Source: Pseudoruegeria sp. SK021 (GTDB lineage: Bacteria; Pseudomonadota; Alphaproteobacteria; Rhodobacterales; Rhodobacteraceae). Taken from it: a DNA stretch of 45,639 nt. The notes beneath the pieces were generated by a model. The model was not told the origin of the DNA and ran no database searches. It was given only the letters and a program-made list of their open reading frames with translations. Position 1 is the stretch's first letter. Each line of letters opens with the position of its first letter. A program made the position numbers and the translations under genes. The stretch covers positions 1 to 45,639 of the forward strand of contig NZ_MTBG01000026.1 of the NCBI RefSeq assembly GCF_002119405.1. The letters are read 5' to 3'. This document shows positions 17,597 to 25,987 of the stretch, in pieces.

Positions 17597-18730
17597 ATGG
17601 CAAAGTTGAAATGGGGCATGATCGGGGGCGGCGAAGGCAGCCAGATCGGGCCAGCGCACCGGTTGGGCGCACAAGCCGACGGACTTTTTGAATTCACCGC
17701 CGGCGCACTGGACCACCGCGCCGATGTGGGCCGTGAGTACGCCCAACGCCTTGGCATCGCAGCGGATCGCGCCTATGGAAGCTGGCAGGACATGCTGGCC
17801 GGGGAACGGGATCGCGATGACCGGGTCGATCTGGTCACGGTCGCAACCCCGAACTCGACGCATTATGAAATCACCAAAGCCTTTCTAGAGGCCGGTTTTA
17901 ACGTTCTGTGCGAAAAACCCATGACCACACAGGTCGAAGAAGGCGAAGAAATCGTCCGCGTGGCAAAGGCGGCTGGAAAGATTTGTGCCGTAAACTATTG
18001 TTATTCCGCCTATCCGATGGTGCGGCAGGCGCGAGCGATGGTGCAGGCTGGCGAGATTGGCAAGGTGCGCCTTGTGGTTACCAATTTCAGTCACGGGCAT
18101 CACGGCGATGCCACCGATGCGGACAATCCCCGCGTTCGCTGGCGCTATGATCCGGCGATGGCCGGGGTCTCCGGCCAGTTTGCCGATTGCGGCATCCACG
18201 CGCTGCACATGGCCAGTTTTGTCTGCAACGATCAGGTTGAAACCTTGTCTGCGGATTTCGCCTCCACCATTTCCAGCCGGGTTCTGGAAGATGACGCCAT
18301 GGTGAACTTCCGCATGGCGGGCGGCACGGTGGGGCGGCTCTGGACATCCTCGGTTGCAATCGGGCGGCAGCACGGGTTCGACATTCAGGTCTTTGGCGAA
18401 ACTGGCGGGCTTCGCTGGGCGTCGGAACAGCCCAATCAGCTGATCTATACGCCGGTAGGCGGGCGCACGCAGATCATCGAAAAGGGCGAAAGCGGGTTGC
18501 ACGCGGATGCCCAACGGTTGTCGCGTGTTTCCATCGCCCATCCCGAAGGGTTTCCGCTGGCAGTCGCGAATATCTATTGCGATCTGGCCGATGCCATCCG
18601 GGGCGAGGCCCGCGACGGTCTGCCCAATGCAGAGGATGGCGTCCGGTCGATGGCGGCGGTGCATACGGCTGTGGCGTCCGCGAAAGAGCGCGGCGCATGG
18701 ATGGATGCCCGGCCACCGATGTTTCGCTAG
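17597..18730 (+). CDS. Second Gfo/Idh/MocA family oxidoreductase of the inositol cluster
   Basis: Dehydrogenase of 377 residues with the N-terminal nucleotide motif GMIGGGEGSQIGPAHR, the CEKPMT motif and GQFADCGIHALHMA in the substrate domain. Start ATG 17597 is preceded by GAGAAAGG; the frame extends back to 17555 without a better site. Its GEGSQIG-type dinucleotide loop differs from IolG and from the first oxidoreductase. Proteins of this form in inositol clusters are often assigned to other inositol stereoisomers, but the substrate cannot be read here. It is the last gene of the plus-strand unit and converges on the LacI gene. Confidence 0.84.
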   Translation: MAKLKWGMIGGGEGSQIGPAHRLGAQADGLFEFTAGALDHRADVGREYAQRLGIAADRAYGSWQDMLAGERDRDDRVDLVTVATPNSTHYEITKAFLEAGFNVLCEKPMTTQVEEGEEIVRVAKAAGKICAVNYCYSAYPMVRQARAMVQAGEIGKVRLVVTNFSHGHHGDATDADNPRVRWRYDPAMAGVSGQFADCGIHALHMASFVCNDQVETLSADFASTISSRVLEDDAMVNFRMAGGTVGRLWTSSVAIGRQHGFDIQVFGETGGLRWASEQPNQLIYTPVGGRTQIIEKGESGLHADAQRLSRVSIAHPEGFPLAVANIYCDLADAIRGEARDGLPNAEDGVRSMAAVHTAVASAKERGAWMDARPPMFR

Positions 18731-18740
18731 GGTCTGGATT

Positions 18741-18760
18741 AGGCCTGTCTTTCTAGGCCT
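18741..18760 (+). terminator. Possible short terminator between convergent genes
   Basis: AGGCCT at 18741-18746 can pair with AGGCCT at 18755-18760 over an 8-nt pyrimidine-rich loop, followed by TTTAA on the plus strand. It overlaps the stop codon of the LacI-family gene on the minus strand. The stem is short and the T-run weak, so termination is uncertain. Confidence 0.35.
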
Positions 18761-19754
18761 TTAACGGGCGCAACGTCCCGCGCTCGACAATTTCACAAGC
18801 AAAGATCCGGGCCTCTGGCGGGCGGTCCGGATTTTTCAGCATTTCTGTCATTAACTCGATGGACGACGACACGATGTGGCGGATTGGCTGGCGGATCGTG
18901 GTCAGATTGATGTTTTGCCACGCGGCCATCTCCATATCGTTCAGACCGATGATGCCGATGTCGCGCGGCACCGAAAGATAGCTTTCCCCGATTGCAGACA
19001 AGGCCCCGATGGACAGCACATCATCCCCGCCGAAATAGGCCTGAGCCGGGTTTTCCGCCAGCAGACGCAACATCTCCTTGCGGCCCGCATCGAACGAATA
19101 GGCGTCTGCGAAAGAGTGGCTGACGCGAATTTCCGGATGGGTGGCAATCTCGGCCAGAAACCCCAACAGGCGGTCCTGTGTCGAGGTTGCGGTCTTCGGA
19201 CCACCCAGAAACCCAACATCTCGATATCCGCGCGCGATCAGGGTGCGCGCCGCCATCCGGCCGCTTTCGATGTTGTCGATTCCGACCACATGGACTTCGG
19301 GCGCACTGGTCGGGCGGCCAAAAGCGTGCACAACCGGCATTCCGGCGTCTCGGAACGCCTTTGAAAACCCCGGCGGCAGCGTCGAGGACGCCACGATCAC
19401 GCCGTCAACCGAGTATTGCCGAAGCATTTGTACCGAACTTGCCGGGTTTGTCTCGTCCGTCAGATTGACCAGCAATGGCCGCAAGCCTTTATCCTGAAGG
19501 GCACGCGTGAACCGGTCAAAGACCTCCAGAAAGATCGGATTATGAAAGTTGTTGGACACCAAGCCGATCAGCTTCGTGCGGCCCGTCGTCAGGCTGGAGG
19601 CAAGGGCATTCGGGCTATACCCCAGTTCAACCGCCGCCTTCTCAACCCGCCGACGCATCTTTTCAGAGACCGATGCACCATCGGTAAATGTCCGCGAGAC
19701 CGCAGAGCGCGACACCCCCGCACGCAGCGCGACATCCTTCAAAGTGATTGGCAT
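18753..19754 (-). CDS. LacI-family transcriptional regulator of the inositol cluster
   Basis: Repressor of 333 residues. The N-terminal helix-turn-helix TLKDVALRAGVSRSAVSRTF (residues 4-23) and hinge ALASSLTTGRT are followed by a periplasmic-binding-protein-like effector domain (IGLVSNNFHNPIF and GIIGLNDMEMA). It is placed between the catabolic genes and the ABC transporter and is divergent from the transporter. The two TTGCAACCGGTTGCAA palindromes at 15476 and 19835 fit LacI-family operators. The effector may be inositol or an early intermediate; that is inference. The palindrome at 19835 lies between this gene and the transporter, so autoregulation is plausible. Confidence 0.93.
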   Translation of the reverse strand: MPITLKDVALRAGVSRSAVSRTFTDGASVSEKMRRRVEKAAVELGYSPNALASSLTTGRTKLIGLVSNNFHNPIFLEVFDRFTRALQDKGLRPLLVNLTDETNPASSVQMLRQYSVDGVIVASSTLPPGFSKAFRDAGMPVVHAFGRPTSAPEVHVVGIDNIESGRMAARTLIARGYRDVGFLGGPKTATSTQDRLLGFLAEIATHPEIRVSHSFADAYSFDAGRKEMLRLLAENPAQAYFGGDDVLSIGALSAIGESYLSVPRDIGIIGLNDMEMAAWQNINLTTIRQPIRHIVSSSIELMTEMLKNPDRPPEARIFACEIVERGTLRPLKA

Positions 19755-19834
19755 ATCTTCAAGTCCTCAGCATGTCGCCAGCTTCCGATACCACAAGGTT
19801 CAACAAGACGCATGTTGCTCTTTGAAGGCCAATT

Positions 19835-19850
19835 TTGCAACCGGTTGCAA
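19835..19850. promoter_or_regulatory. LacI-type operator upstream of the sugar ABC transporter
   Basis: Perfect 16-bp palindrome TTGCAACCGGTTGCAA between the LacI-family gene and the transporter binding-protein gene. It is identical to the core of the palindrome at 15476-15493. It is 89 bases upstream of the binding-protein start and 81 bases upstream of the regulator start. Confidence 0.85.
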
Positions 19851-19938
19851 TTTGATGCAGAATGTGGTTGTGTAGAGTCGGAGGGGCGAACAACCGCCGT
19901 TTTCGGGCCAGAAAACTGGTCAAATAAGGGAGGAAGAC

Positions 19939-20889
19939 ATGACTTCATTGATGGAAAAGGTGGCCGTTGTGACAATAGCCGCCACAATGCCGCTGGTTGT
20001 GGCCACCTCGGCGTCCGCTGAAGGTGAGAAATACGTCCTGATTAGCCACGCGCCAGACAGCGACAGTTGGTGGAACACCGTCAAGAACGGGATCGCGCTG
20101 GCCGGCGAACAAATGGATGTCGAGGTGGAATACCGCAACCCACCGACCGGCGACGTTGCCGACATGGCGCGGATCATCGAACAGGCCGTTGCATCGGGAC
20201 CAAACGGCATCATCACCACCTTGGCTGACTTCGATGTGCTTCAAGGCCCCATTGAAGATGCCGTCGCATCTGGCATCGACGTCATCATCATGAACACCGG
20301 CACCCCCGAGCAGGCCCGCGAAGTCGGTGCCCTGATGTATGTCGGTCAACCGGAATATGATGCCGGGGTCGCGGCGGGCATGCGGGCCAAAGACGACGGC
20401 GTCACCACGTTTCTTTGCGTAAACCACGCCATCCAACAGCCCACCGTTGGCGAGCGGTGCCGTGGATTTGCCGACGGTCTTGGCGTTGAGTTGGGCGATT
20501 CCATGCTCGACAGCGGCACCGACCCGTCCGAGATCAAGAACAAGGTTCTGGCCTATCTGTCGTCGCATCCCGAAACCGACGGCATCCTGACACTGGGTCC
20601 GGTCTCTGCGGGCCCGACCATGCAGGCACTGAACGAGAACGGCATGGCCGGCGATCTGTACTTCGGCACGTTCGACCTTGGCGATGAAATCGTGGAGGGG
20701 ATCAAGTCGGGCGTAATCCAGTGGGGCATCGACCAGCAACCGTTCCTTCAGGCCTATCTGCCGGTTGTTATCTTGACGAATTACCACCGTTACGGCGTTC
20801 TGCCGGGCAACAACATCAACTCTGGCCCCGGCTTCGTCACGGCGGACGGGCTGACCAAAGTTGAAGAATTCGCCGGCGAATACCGCTGA
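19939..20889 (+). CDS. Sugar (probably inositol) ABC transporter substrate-binding protein
   Basis: Periplasmic binding protein of 316 residues of the ribose-type (PBP1 fold) family. A signal peptide is cleaved after SASA at about residue 27. The mature start YVLISHAPDSDSWWNTVKNG is typical of ribose/inositol/fructose-type binding proteins. Start ATG 19939 has GGGAGGAAG upstream. Position within the iol cluster and the shared operator point to inositol as ligand, as in the Caulobacter IbpA-IatP-IatA system, but the binding site was not checked residue by residue. A strong hairpin follows before the permease gene. Confidence 0.88.
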   Translation: MTSLMEKVAVVTIAATMPLVVATSASAEGEKYVLISHAPDSDSWWNTVKNGIALAGEQMDVEVEYRNPPTGDVADMARIIEQAVASGPNGIITTLADFDVLQGPIEDAVASGIDVIIMNTGTPEQAREVGALMYVGQPEYDAGVAAGMRAKDDGVTTFLCVNHAIQQPTVGERCRGFADGLGVELGDSMLDSGTDPSEIKNKVLAYLSSHPETDGILTLGPVSAGPTMQALNENGMAGDLYFGTFDLGDEIVEGIKSGVIQWGIDQQPFLQAYLPVVILTNYHRYGVLPGNNINSGPGFVTADGLTKVEEFAGEYR

Positions 20890-20896
20890 GCCATCC

Positions 20897-20923
20897 GGAG
20901 GTGCCCCAATCAGGGGCGCCTCC
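20897..20923 (+). promoter_or_regulatory. Intercistronic hairpin between binding protein and permease
   Basis: An 11-bp stem (GGAGGTGCCCC with GGGGCGCCTCC, one G-U pair) with a 5-nt loop starts 7 nt after the binding-protein stop. No T-run follows, so it is more likely an mRNA-stabilising or partial attenuation element that keeps the binding protein in excess over the membrane components. Confidence 0.6.
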
Positions 20924-20964
20924 ATCCCCTTCCCCCACCACATTCGAAAAACGGAGCAAACGCG

Positions 20965-22089
20965 ATGTCAGAGACAACGCAGCTGAAGCCTGCTGCCGAT
21001 GAACGGGTCAAAAAAATGTCGTCGTTCCGACGCGCCCTGATCCGGCCTGAGCTTGGCGGGATATGCGGTACAATCGCAGTCTTTACCTTCTTTGTGCTAT
21101 TTGCGTTCGACAGCGGCATGTTCAACAGTCAGGGCGTTCTGAACTGGTCGACCGTTTCGGCGCAGTTCATGATTATTGCCGTCGGCGCTTGCCTCTTGAT
21201 GATCGCTGGCGAATTCGATCTGTCCGTCGGGTCCATGATCGGCTTTGCCGGAATGATGATCGCGATTTTCTCGGTGACCCTCGGCTGGCCAATTTGGGTC
21301 GCGATCATCGTCTCCTTCGTGCTGTGTGTTGCGATCGGCGCACTCAACGGCTTCATCGTGGTCCGAACCGGTCTGCCAAGTTTCATTGTCACGCTTGCGA
21401 CGCTGTTCATCCTGCGCGGCTTCACGATCTATTTCCCGCAAACTCTTGAGAATAAGACAATCATCGGCGGCATCCGTGACCACGCCGAAGGCGATTGGCT
21501 GGCATCGGTCTTTGGTGGCAAAGTTCTGACCGGCTTCTTTACCTGGCTCGGCAATAACGGCCTGATTTCGACCTTCGAGCGCGGCACGCGACAAGGCGAT
21601 CCGGTAGTGGATGGCATTCCGATGCTGATCGTCTGGGCGATCATTCTGGTGATCTTTGGACATATCCTGTTGACCAAGACCAAATTCGGCAACTGGATCT
21701 TCGCATCTGGCGGTGACGCACAGGCCGCACGGTATGTCGGTGTGCCCGTGAACCGGGTCAAAATCCTGATGTTCATGTTCACCGCCTTTTGCGCCACCAT
21801 TTTTGCCACCTGCCAAGTGATGGAGTTTGGCTCTGCCGGTGCGGATCGGGGCCTGCTGAAGGAATTCGAAGCGATCATTGCCGTTGTGATTGGCGGCGCG
21901 TTGCTGACCGGCGGGTACGGATCTGTCCTCGGGGCGGCGCTTGGCGCGTTGATTTTTGGTGTCGTTCAACAAGGCCTGTTCTTTGCCGGTGTTGAAAGCT
22001 CATTGTTCCGGGTGTTTCTCGGCGTGATCCTTTTGCTCGCCGTCATCTTGAACACCTACATTCGTCGCATGATCACAGGGGAGCGGTAA
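20965..22089 (+). CDS. Sugar ABC transporter permease (ribose/inositol type)
   Basis: Integral membrane protein of 374 residues with about ten hydrophobic segments, of the RbsC-like permease family. Family phrases include AGEFDLSVGSMIG, LNGFIVVRTGLPSFIVTLATLFILRG (split here by helices) and the late GGYGSVLGAALGALIFG. Start ATG 20965 has CGGAG upstream. It forms the channel with the ATPase encoded 1 nt downstream. Substrate is inferred from the cluster. Confidence 0.92.
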   Translation: MSETTQLKPAADERVKKMSSFRRALIRPELGGICGTIAVFTFFVLFAFDSGMFNSQGVLNWSTVSAQFMIIAVGACLLMIAGEFDLSVGSMIGFAGMMIAIFSVTLGWPIWVAIIVSFVLCVAIGALNGFIVVRTGLPSFIVTLATLFILRGFTIYFPQTLENKTIIGGIRDHAEGDWLASVFGGKVLTGFFTWLGNNGLISTFERGTRQGDPVVDGIPMLIVWAIILVIFGHILLTKTKFGNWIFASGGDAQAARYVGVPVNRVKILMFMFTAFCATIFATCQVMEFGSAGADRGLLKEFEAIIAVVIGGALLTGGYGSVLGAALGALIFGVVQQGLFFAGVESSLFRVFLGVILLLAVILNTYIRRMITGER

Positions 22090-22090
22090 T

Positions 22091-22885
22091 ATGACGTCCC
22101 AAACCACACCTGCCCCCATCATCCAGATGCAAAGCATTGAAAAGCACTTCGGTTCCGTCATCGCGCTGGCTGGCGTGTCCGTTGACGTCTATCCCGGGGA
22201 ATGCCACTGCCTTCTGGGCGACAACGGCGCCGGAAAGTCGACCTTCATCAAGACCATGAGTGGGGTTCACAAGCCGACGAAAGGAGAAATCCTGTTCGAA
22301 GGTGAGGAAATGCACTTCGACGATCCGCGCGATGCAATCACCGCTGGCATCGCCACCGTCTATCAGGATCTGGCGATGATCCCGCTGATGTCCGTGGCGC
22401 GGAATTTCTTTATGGGCAATGAGCCAACCAAGAAGATCGCCGGGATGACCTTCTTTGACCGCAAGGTCGCCGATGAGGTGACAATGCGGGAAATGAAGCA
22501 GATGGGCATCAACCTGCGCGGTCCAGATCAGGCAGTGGGCACCTTGTCCGGCGGCGAGCGTCAGACGGTTGCGATTGCCCGCGCGGTTCACTTCGGTGCC
22601 AAGGTCCTGATCCTCGACGAACCAACATCTGCCCTCGGCGTGCGTCAAACCGCCAATGTTCTGGCCACCATCGACAAGGTGCGCAAGCAAGGCATTGCCG
22701 TTGTCTTCATCACCCACAACGTGCGCCATGCCATGGCTGTCGGCGACCGGTTCACGGTCCTCAACAGAGGCAAGACCTTGGGCACGGCCAAGCGCGGCGA
22801 GATCGGCCCCGAAGAACTTCAGGACCTGATGGCTGGTGGTCAGGAACTGGTTGCTCTTGAAGGCAGCCTTGGCGGAACGGTCTGA
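22091..22885 (+). CDS. Sugar ABC transporter ATP-binding protein, single-domain
   Basis: ABC ATPase of 264 residues with Walker A GDNGAGKST, signature LSGGERQ, Walker B LILDEPTSALG and a His-loop FITHN. Ribose-type importers usually have a duplicated ATPase of about 500 residues. This is the single-domain form seen in FrcA-like fructose and related systems of alphaproteobacteria, so two copies would dimerise. It is coupled to the permease (1-nt gap) and is the last gene of the unit. Confidence 0.92.
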   Translation: MTSQTTPAPIIQMQSIEKHFGSVIALAGVSVDVYPGECHCLLGDNGAGKSTFIKTMSGVHKPTKGEILFEGEEMHFDDPRDAITAGIATVYQDLAMIPLMSVARNFFMGNEPTKKIAGMTFFDRKVADEVTMREMKQMGINLRGPDQAVGTLSGGERQTVAIARAVHFGAKVLILDEPTSALGVRQTANVLATIDKVRKQGIAVVFITHNVRHAMAVGDRFTVLNRGKTLGTAKRGEIGPEELQDLMAGGQELVALEGSLGGTV

Positions 22886-22904
22886 CACGCCTCAATCAAC
22901 GACC

Positions 22905-22937
22905 GGAGCATCGCCGCTTTGACCGCGGCGGTGTTCC
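22905..22937 (+). terminator. Hairpin after the sugar ABC transporter
   Basis: A 13-bp stem (22905-22917 with 22925-22937, including G-U pairs) with a 7-nt loop lies 20 nt after the ATPase stop. There is no long T-run. It separates the transporter from the convergent GAF gene and probably ends or protects the transcript. Confidence 0.5.
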
Positions 22938-22993
22938 GATTTGGCCCGGATTTGATCCACCAGATCATCCCCGGCGGCGAGGCGTAGCAGTGG

Positions 22994-23491
22994 TTATTCG
23001 TTTCGATGCGTCATCGCCATCACGGCCATCGCCGGCAGAGTCAGTATAGCCTGCGCCTGGGCCACTCGTTCAGGCGTGTAATACGCCTCTTCGTGCAAGA
23101 TATTTACCGTTGCCACCATCTTACCGCCCAAGATAATCGGCAGGTTGATGACAGAGCCGCATCCCAGCTTTCCGATCAATTCGGAATCTGGAAAAACCGT
23201 TGCAATATCGGCAAGGGTGTTGGCGACGAAGCATTCGTGGCGGCCATGAACCTGTTCAAACCATCGGTTGATTTCAATAGGCTTGCTGCCGGAGGTCGGA
23301 TAATTGACCGCATCGTCGGTATACGCGCGGCGGGCCAACATTGCCTGCATGTCGGCGGTCATCACGGTGAACAGCTTCGCACCCACTGTCGCCTTCGTCA
23401 AAGCACACAGCGCGTCATAGGCTTCTATGTCCGTTGTGGCTGCCGACAGCGCAGTTTCAAATGCTTTGAGGGCGTTGGTCGGGTCGGTCAT
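22994..23491 (-). CDS. GAF domain protein coupled to a peptide ABC importer
   Basis: Protein of 165 residues that is almost entirely one GAF domain. Its start overlaps the stop of the ATPase gene upstream by ATGA, so it belongs to the peptide-transport operon and is its last gene. There is no output domain (no HTH, kinase or cyclase), so it is a free-standing small-molecule-binding protein. A central HECFVANTLADI and a late GKMVATVNILHE fit the GAF fold. GAF domains bind ligands such as nucleotides, amino acid derivatives or haem; free methionine sulfoxide reductases are also GAF proteins, but the cysteine pattern here (C114-G-S and others) does not clearly match. Function is open. Confidence 0.75.
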   Translation of the reverse strand: MTDPTNALKAFETALSAATTDIEAYDALCALTKATVGAKLFTVMTADMQAMLARRAYTDDAVNYPTSGSKPIEINRWFEQVHGRHECFVANTLADIATVFPDSELIGKLGCGSVINLPIILGGKMVATVNILHEEAYYTPERVAQAQAILTLPAMAVMAMTHRNE

Positions 23492-24243
23492 GCCATTTCC
23501 TTGCGATCTGGATTGCCACCTGAAGCGGCGTAGAGAGATTGAGAATAGGGATCGGTGAAGCTGCCATCATGCAAGGCCGAGGCCGGGGCGATTTCCACGA
23601 TACGGCCTTTGTTCATCACCGCCATGCGATCACACATGAAGCTGACAACCGGCAAATTATGGGTGACCATCAGATAGCTCAGCCCTTGCTCGCGGCGCAG
23701 CCTTTTCAGCAGGTTTAGAATTTCCGCCTGAACCGAGACATCCAGCGCCGAGGTCGGCTCATCTAGCAGCATCACCTTTGGCTCAAGCATCAAGGCACGC
23801 GCGATGGCGACCCGTTGGCGTTGCCCGCCCGACAGTTGATGCGGAAACCGGAAGCGAAAGCGTTGATCCAGCCCAACCGCGGCCAACATGTCGATCACAC
23901 GCGAGTTCCGGTTGCCAAGCCCGTGGATCAGCAAGGGTTCTGACAGAACGGTATCGACCGATTTCCGGGGATGGAGCGAGCCATAGGGATCTTGAAAAAC
24001 CATCTGGCATCGGGTGGCCACGTCGCGATCTACCTTGTGACTGCGCGCCTGCCCGAGAATTGAAATCTCGCCCGTCCAATCGGGGGCAAGACCGGCGATG
24101 GCTTTGAGAACGGTTGACTTTCCCGACCCGCTTTCGCCCACCAAGGCAAAGCTTTCGCCTTCGGCGACATCGAAGGTCACATCGCGAACCACCTTTTTGG
24201 ATTGATAGGAAATGTCGAGGTTCTTCAGGGAAATCGCACTCAT
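23488..24243 (-). CDS. Peptide-type ABC transporter ATP-binding protein (DppF/OppF-like)
   Basis: ABC ATPase of 251 residues: Walker [10 protein letters not shown], signature LSGGQRQR, Walker [13 protein letters not shown], His-loop MVTHN. The start ATG 24243 overlaps the stop of the upstream ATPase by ATGA. It is the second of two ATPases of a family 5 (dipeptide/oligopeptide/nickel) importer. The C-terminal extension of about 25 residues after the core is consistent with that family. Confidence 0.92.
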   Translation of the reverse strand: MSAISLKNLDISYQSKKVVRDVTFDVAEGESFALVGESGSGKSTVLKAIAGLAPDWTGEISILGQARSHKVDRDVATRCQMVFQDPYGSLHPRKSVDTVLSEPLLIHGLGNRNSRVIDMLAAVGLDQRFRFRFPHQLSGGQRQRVAIARALMLEPKVMLLDEPTSALDVSVQAEILNLLKRLRREQGLSYLMVTHNLPVVSFMCDRMAVMNKGRIVEIAPASALHDGSFTDPYSQSLYAASGGNPDRKEMA

Positions 24244-25076
24244 GTGCCGCTCCATGCGCTGCGGTCCAAGACGGGAAGCTCATCGCGCGTCTCTTCCATT
24301 CTCGGGACGGCTGCCAACAGGCCGCGCGTATAGGGATGCGTCGCCTCATGCAGGTCTTTTGCGGCGCAGCTTTCCACAACCTTTCCCGAATGCATCACCA
24401 GAATACGGTCGCAATAGCGGGCCACAAGGTTCAGGTCGTGCGAGATTAGGATGAGGGCCATGCCCTTATTGCGGACCAACTCATCAATCAAGTCCAACAC
24501 CTGCGCCTGCACCGAGACATCCAACGCCGAGGTCGGCTCATCCGCGATCAGCAGATCGGGCTGCGGGATCAGCATCATCGCGATCATGATCCGCTGTCCC
24601 ATACCTCCGGAAACTTCATGAGGGAACAGGCGCACAACCCGTTCGGGTTCATTGATCCGGACCGAATGCAGCATCTCAATGACCCTTGCGCCCACATCCT
24701 TGCGGGCAAGACGTTCATGGGTCCGAAGGGCTTCAGCGATTTGATCACCGACCGTCATCACTGGGTTCAACGAGAACTTTGGATCTTGCATGATCATCGA
24801 AATCCGCGCGCCCCGCAGCTTCCGCATTTCCCTCTCTGACAAGGTTGTCAGGTCCAGACCGTCAAACATCATGCGATCGGCACTTTGATGCCCGGGGCGA
24901 CGGATCAATCGCAAAATCGCCCGCCCGGTCATTGATTTGCCGGACCCACTTTCACCCACAATGCCCAGCCGTTCCCGGCCAAGATCAAAGGACAGCCCTT
25001 TGACCACGTCTGCACGCCCAGCCGGGGTTGGAAAGCTCACCCGCAGGTTTTCGACACTTAGCAGCGGCGCGGTCAT
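24240..25076 (-). CDS. Peptide-type ABC transporter ATP-binding protein (DppD/OppD-like)
   Basis: ABC ATPase of 278 residues: Walker [10 protein letters not shown], signature VSGGMGQR, Walker [13 protein letters not shown], His-loop LISHD. Start ATG 25076 overlaps the permease stop by ATGA; the frame extends upstream inside the permease gene but is not needed. It is shorter than typical OppD (about 320) and ends soon after [12 protein letters not shown], a phrase common to this family, so the C-terminal iron-sulfur cysteine cluster found in some members is not obvious. Confidence 0.9.
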   Translation of the reverse strand: MTAPLLSVENLRVSFPTPAGRADVVKGLSFDLGRERLGIVGESGSGKSMTGRAILRLIRRPGHQSADRMMFDGLDLTTLSEREMRKLRGARISMIMQDPKFSLNPVMTVGDQIAEALRTHERLARKDVGARVIEMLHSVRINEPERVVRLFPHEVSGGMGQRIMIAMMLIPQPDLLIADEPTSALDVSVQAQVLDLIDELVRNKGMALILISHDLNLVARYCDRILVMHSGKVVESCAAKDLHEATHPYTRGLLAAVPRMEETRDELPVLDRSAWSGT

Positions 25077-25978
25077 GACTTGCCACCCTGCTTGGGGTCC
25101 AGAACATCGCGCAATCCATCCCCTAAGAAACAAAAGCCCAGAGAGACGAGGATGATGGCAAGCCCGGGCATTGTCGCGACCCACCATTGGTCAAGAATAA
25201 AGGTCCGGCCCCGCGAAATCATTGCGCCCCATTCCGGCAATGGCGGCTGCGCCCCAAGCCCCAGAAACCCGAGGCCCGCAGCGGTCAAAATGATCCCCGC
25301 CATGTCCAGCGTGACCCGCACGATCATTGATGATGTACACAACGGCAAGACGTGACGGACAATGACCCGGCTATGCGAGGCACCCAACAGACGGGTCGCC
25401 GAGATGAATTCTGAGTTGCGAAAGGTCAGCGTTTCGGCCCGCGCGATCCGGGCATAGGCTGGCCATGAGGTGATCGCGATGGCGATGATCGCATTTTCAA
25501 TCCCCGGCCCAAGCGCTGCGACGAAGGCCAACGCAAGGATCAGCTTGGGCATGGACAGGAATACATCCGTCACGCCCATCAGAATTTTGTCGGTCCAGCC
25601 GCCAAAATATCCGGCAATGGCTCCGATCAAAAGCCCCAACGGCGCAGAGATCACCGCCACCAGCGTTACGATCATCAAGGTAATGCGCGCGCCATAAATG
25701 ACGCGGCTGAAAATATCGCGGCCCAGTTCGTCCGTGCCCATCCAATGCGCTGCTGACGGCGGCAACAGGCGGGCGCCAAGATTCTGGCCAAATGGGGTGT
25801 GGGGCGCGATCCATGGGGCAAAAATGGCTGCCAATAGCAGCATCGATAGGATCACCATGCCGACCACAGCCAACGGGTTGCGCATAAGCGCCCCCATCAT
25901 CCGGTAGCCATTGCCGAGATTTGCCTGAAGCTTTGAATTGGGCGAGTCGGCGAGAAGCCAAGTCCGAGCTGTGGTCAT
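25073..25978 (-). CDS. Peptide-type ABC transporter permease (DppC/OppC-like)
   Basis: Inner-membrane permease of 301 residues. An N-terminal amphipathic stretch leads into the first helix (LAVVGMVILSMLLLAAIFAP region). The periplasmic loop phrase HWMGTDELGRDIFSRVIYG and the ATPase-contact loop containing EFISATRLLGAS are typical of the C-type subunit. ATG 25978 is preferred to 25981 because AGGAGG lies only 2 nt before the latter. It follows the B-type permease by about 10 nt. Confidence 0.92.
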   Translation of the reverse strand: MTTARTWLLADSPNSKLQANLGNGYRMMGALMRNPLAVVGMVILSMLLLAAIFAPWIAPHTPFGQNLGARLLPPSAAHWMGTDELGRDIFSRVIYGARITLMIVTLVAVISAPLGLLIGAIAGYFGGWTDKILMGVTDVFLSMPKLILALAFVAALGPGIENAIIAIAITSWPAYARIARAETLTFRNSEFISATRLLGASHSRVIVRHVLPLCTSSMIVRVTLDMAGIILTAAGLGFLGLGAQPPLPEWGAMISRGRTFILDQWWVATMPGLAIILVSLGFCFLGDGLRDVLDPKQGGKS

Positions 25979-25987
25979 CATGCCCTC

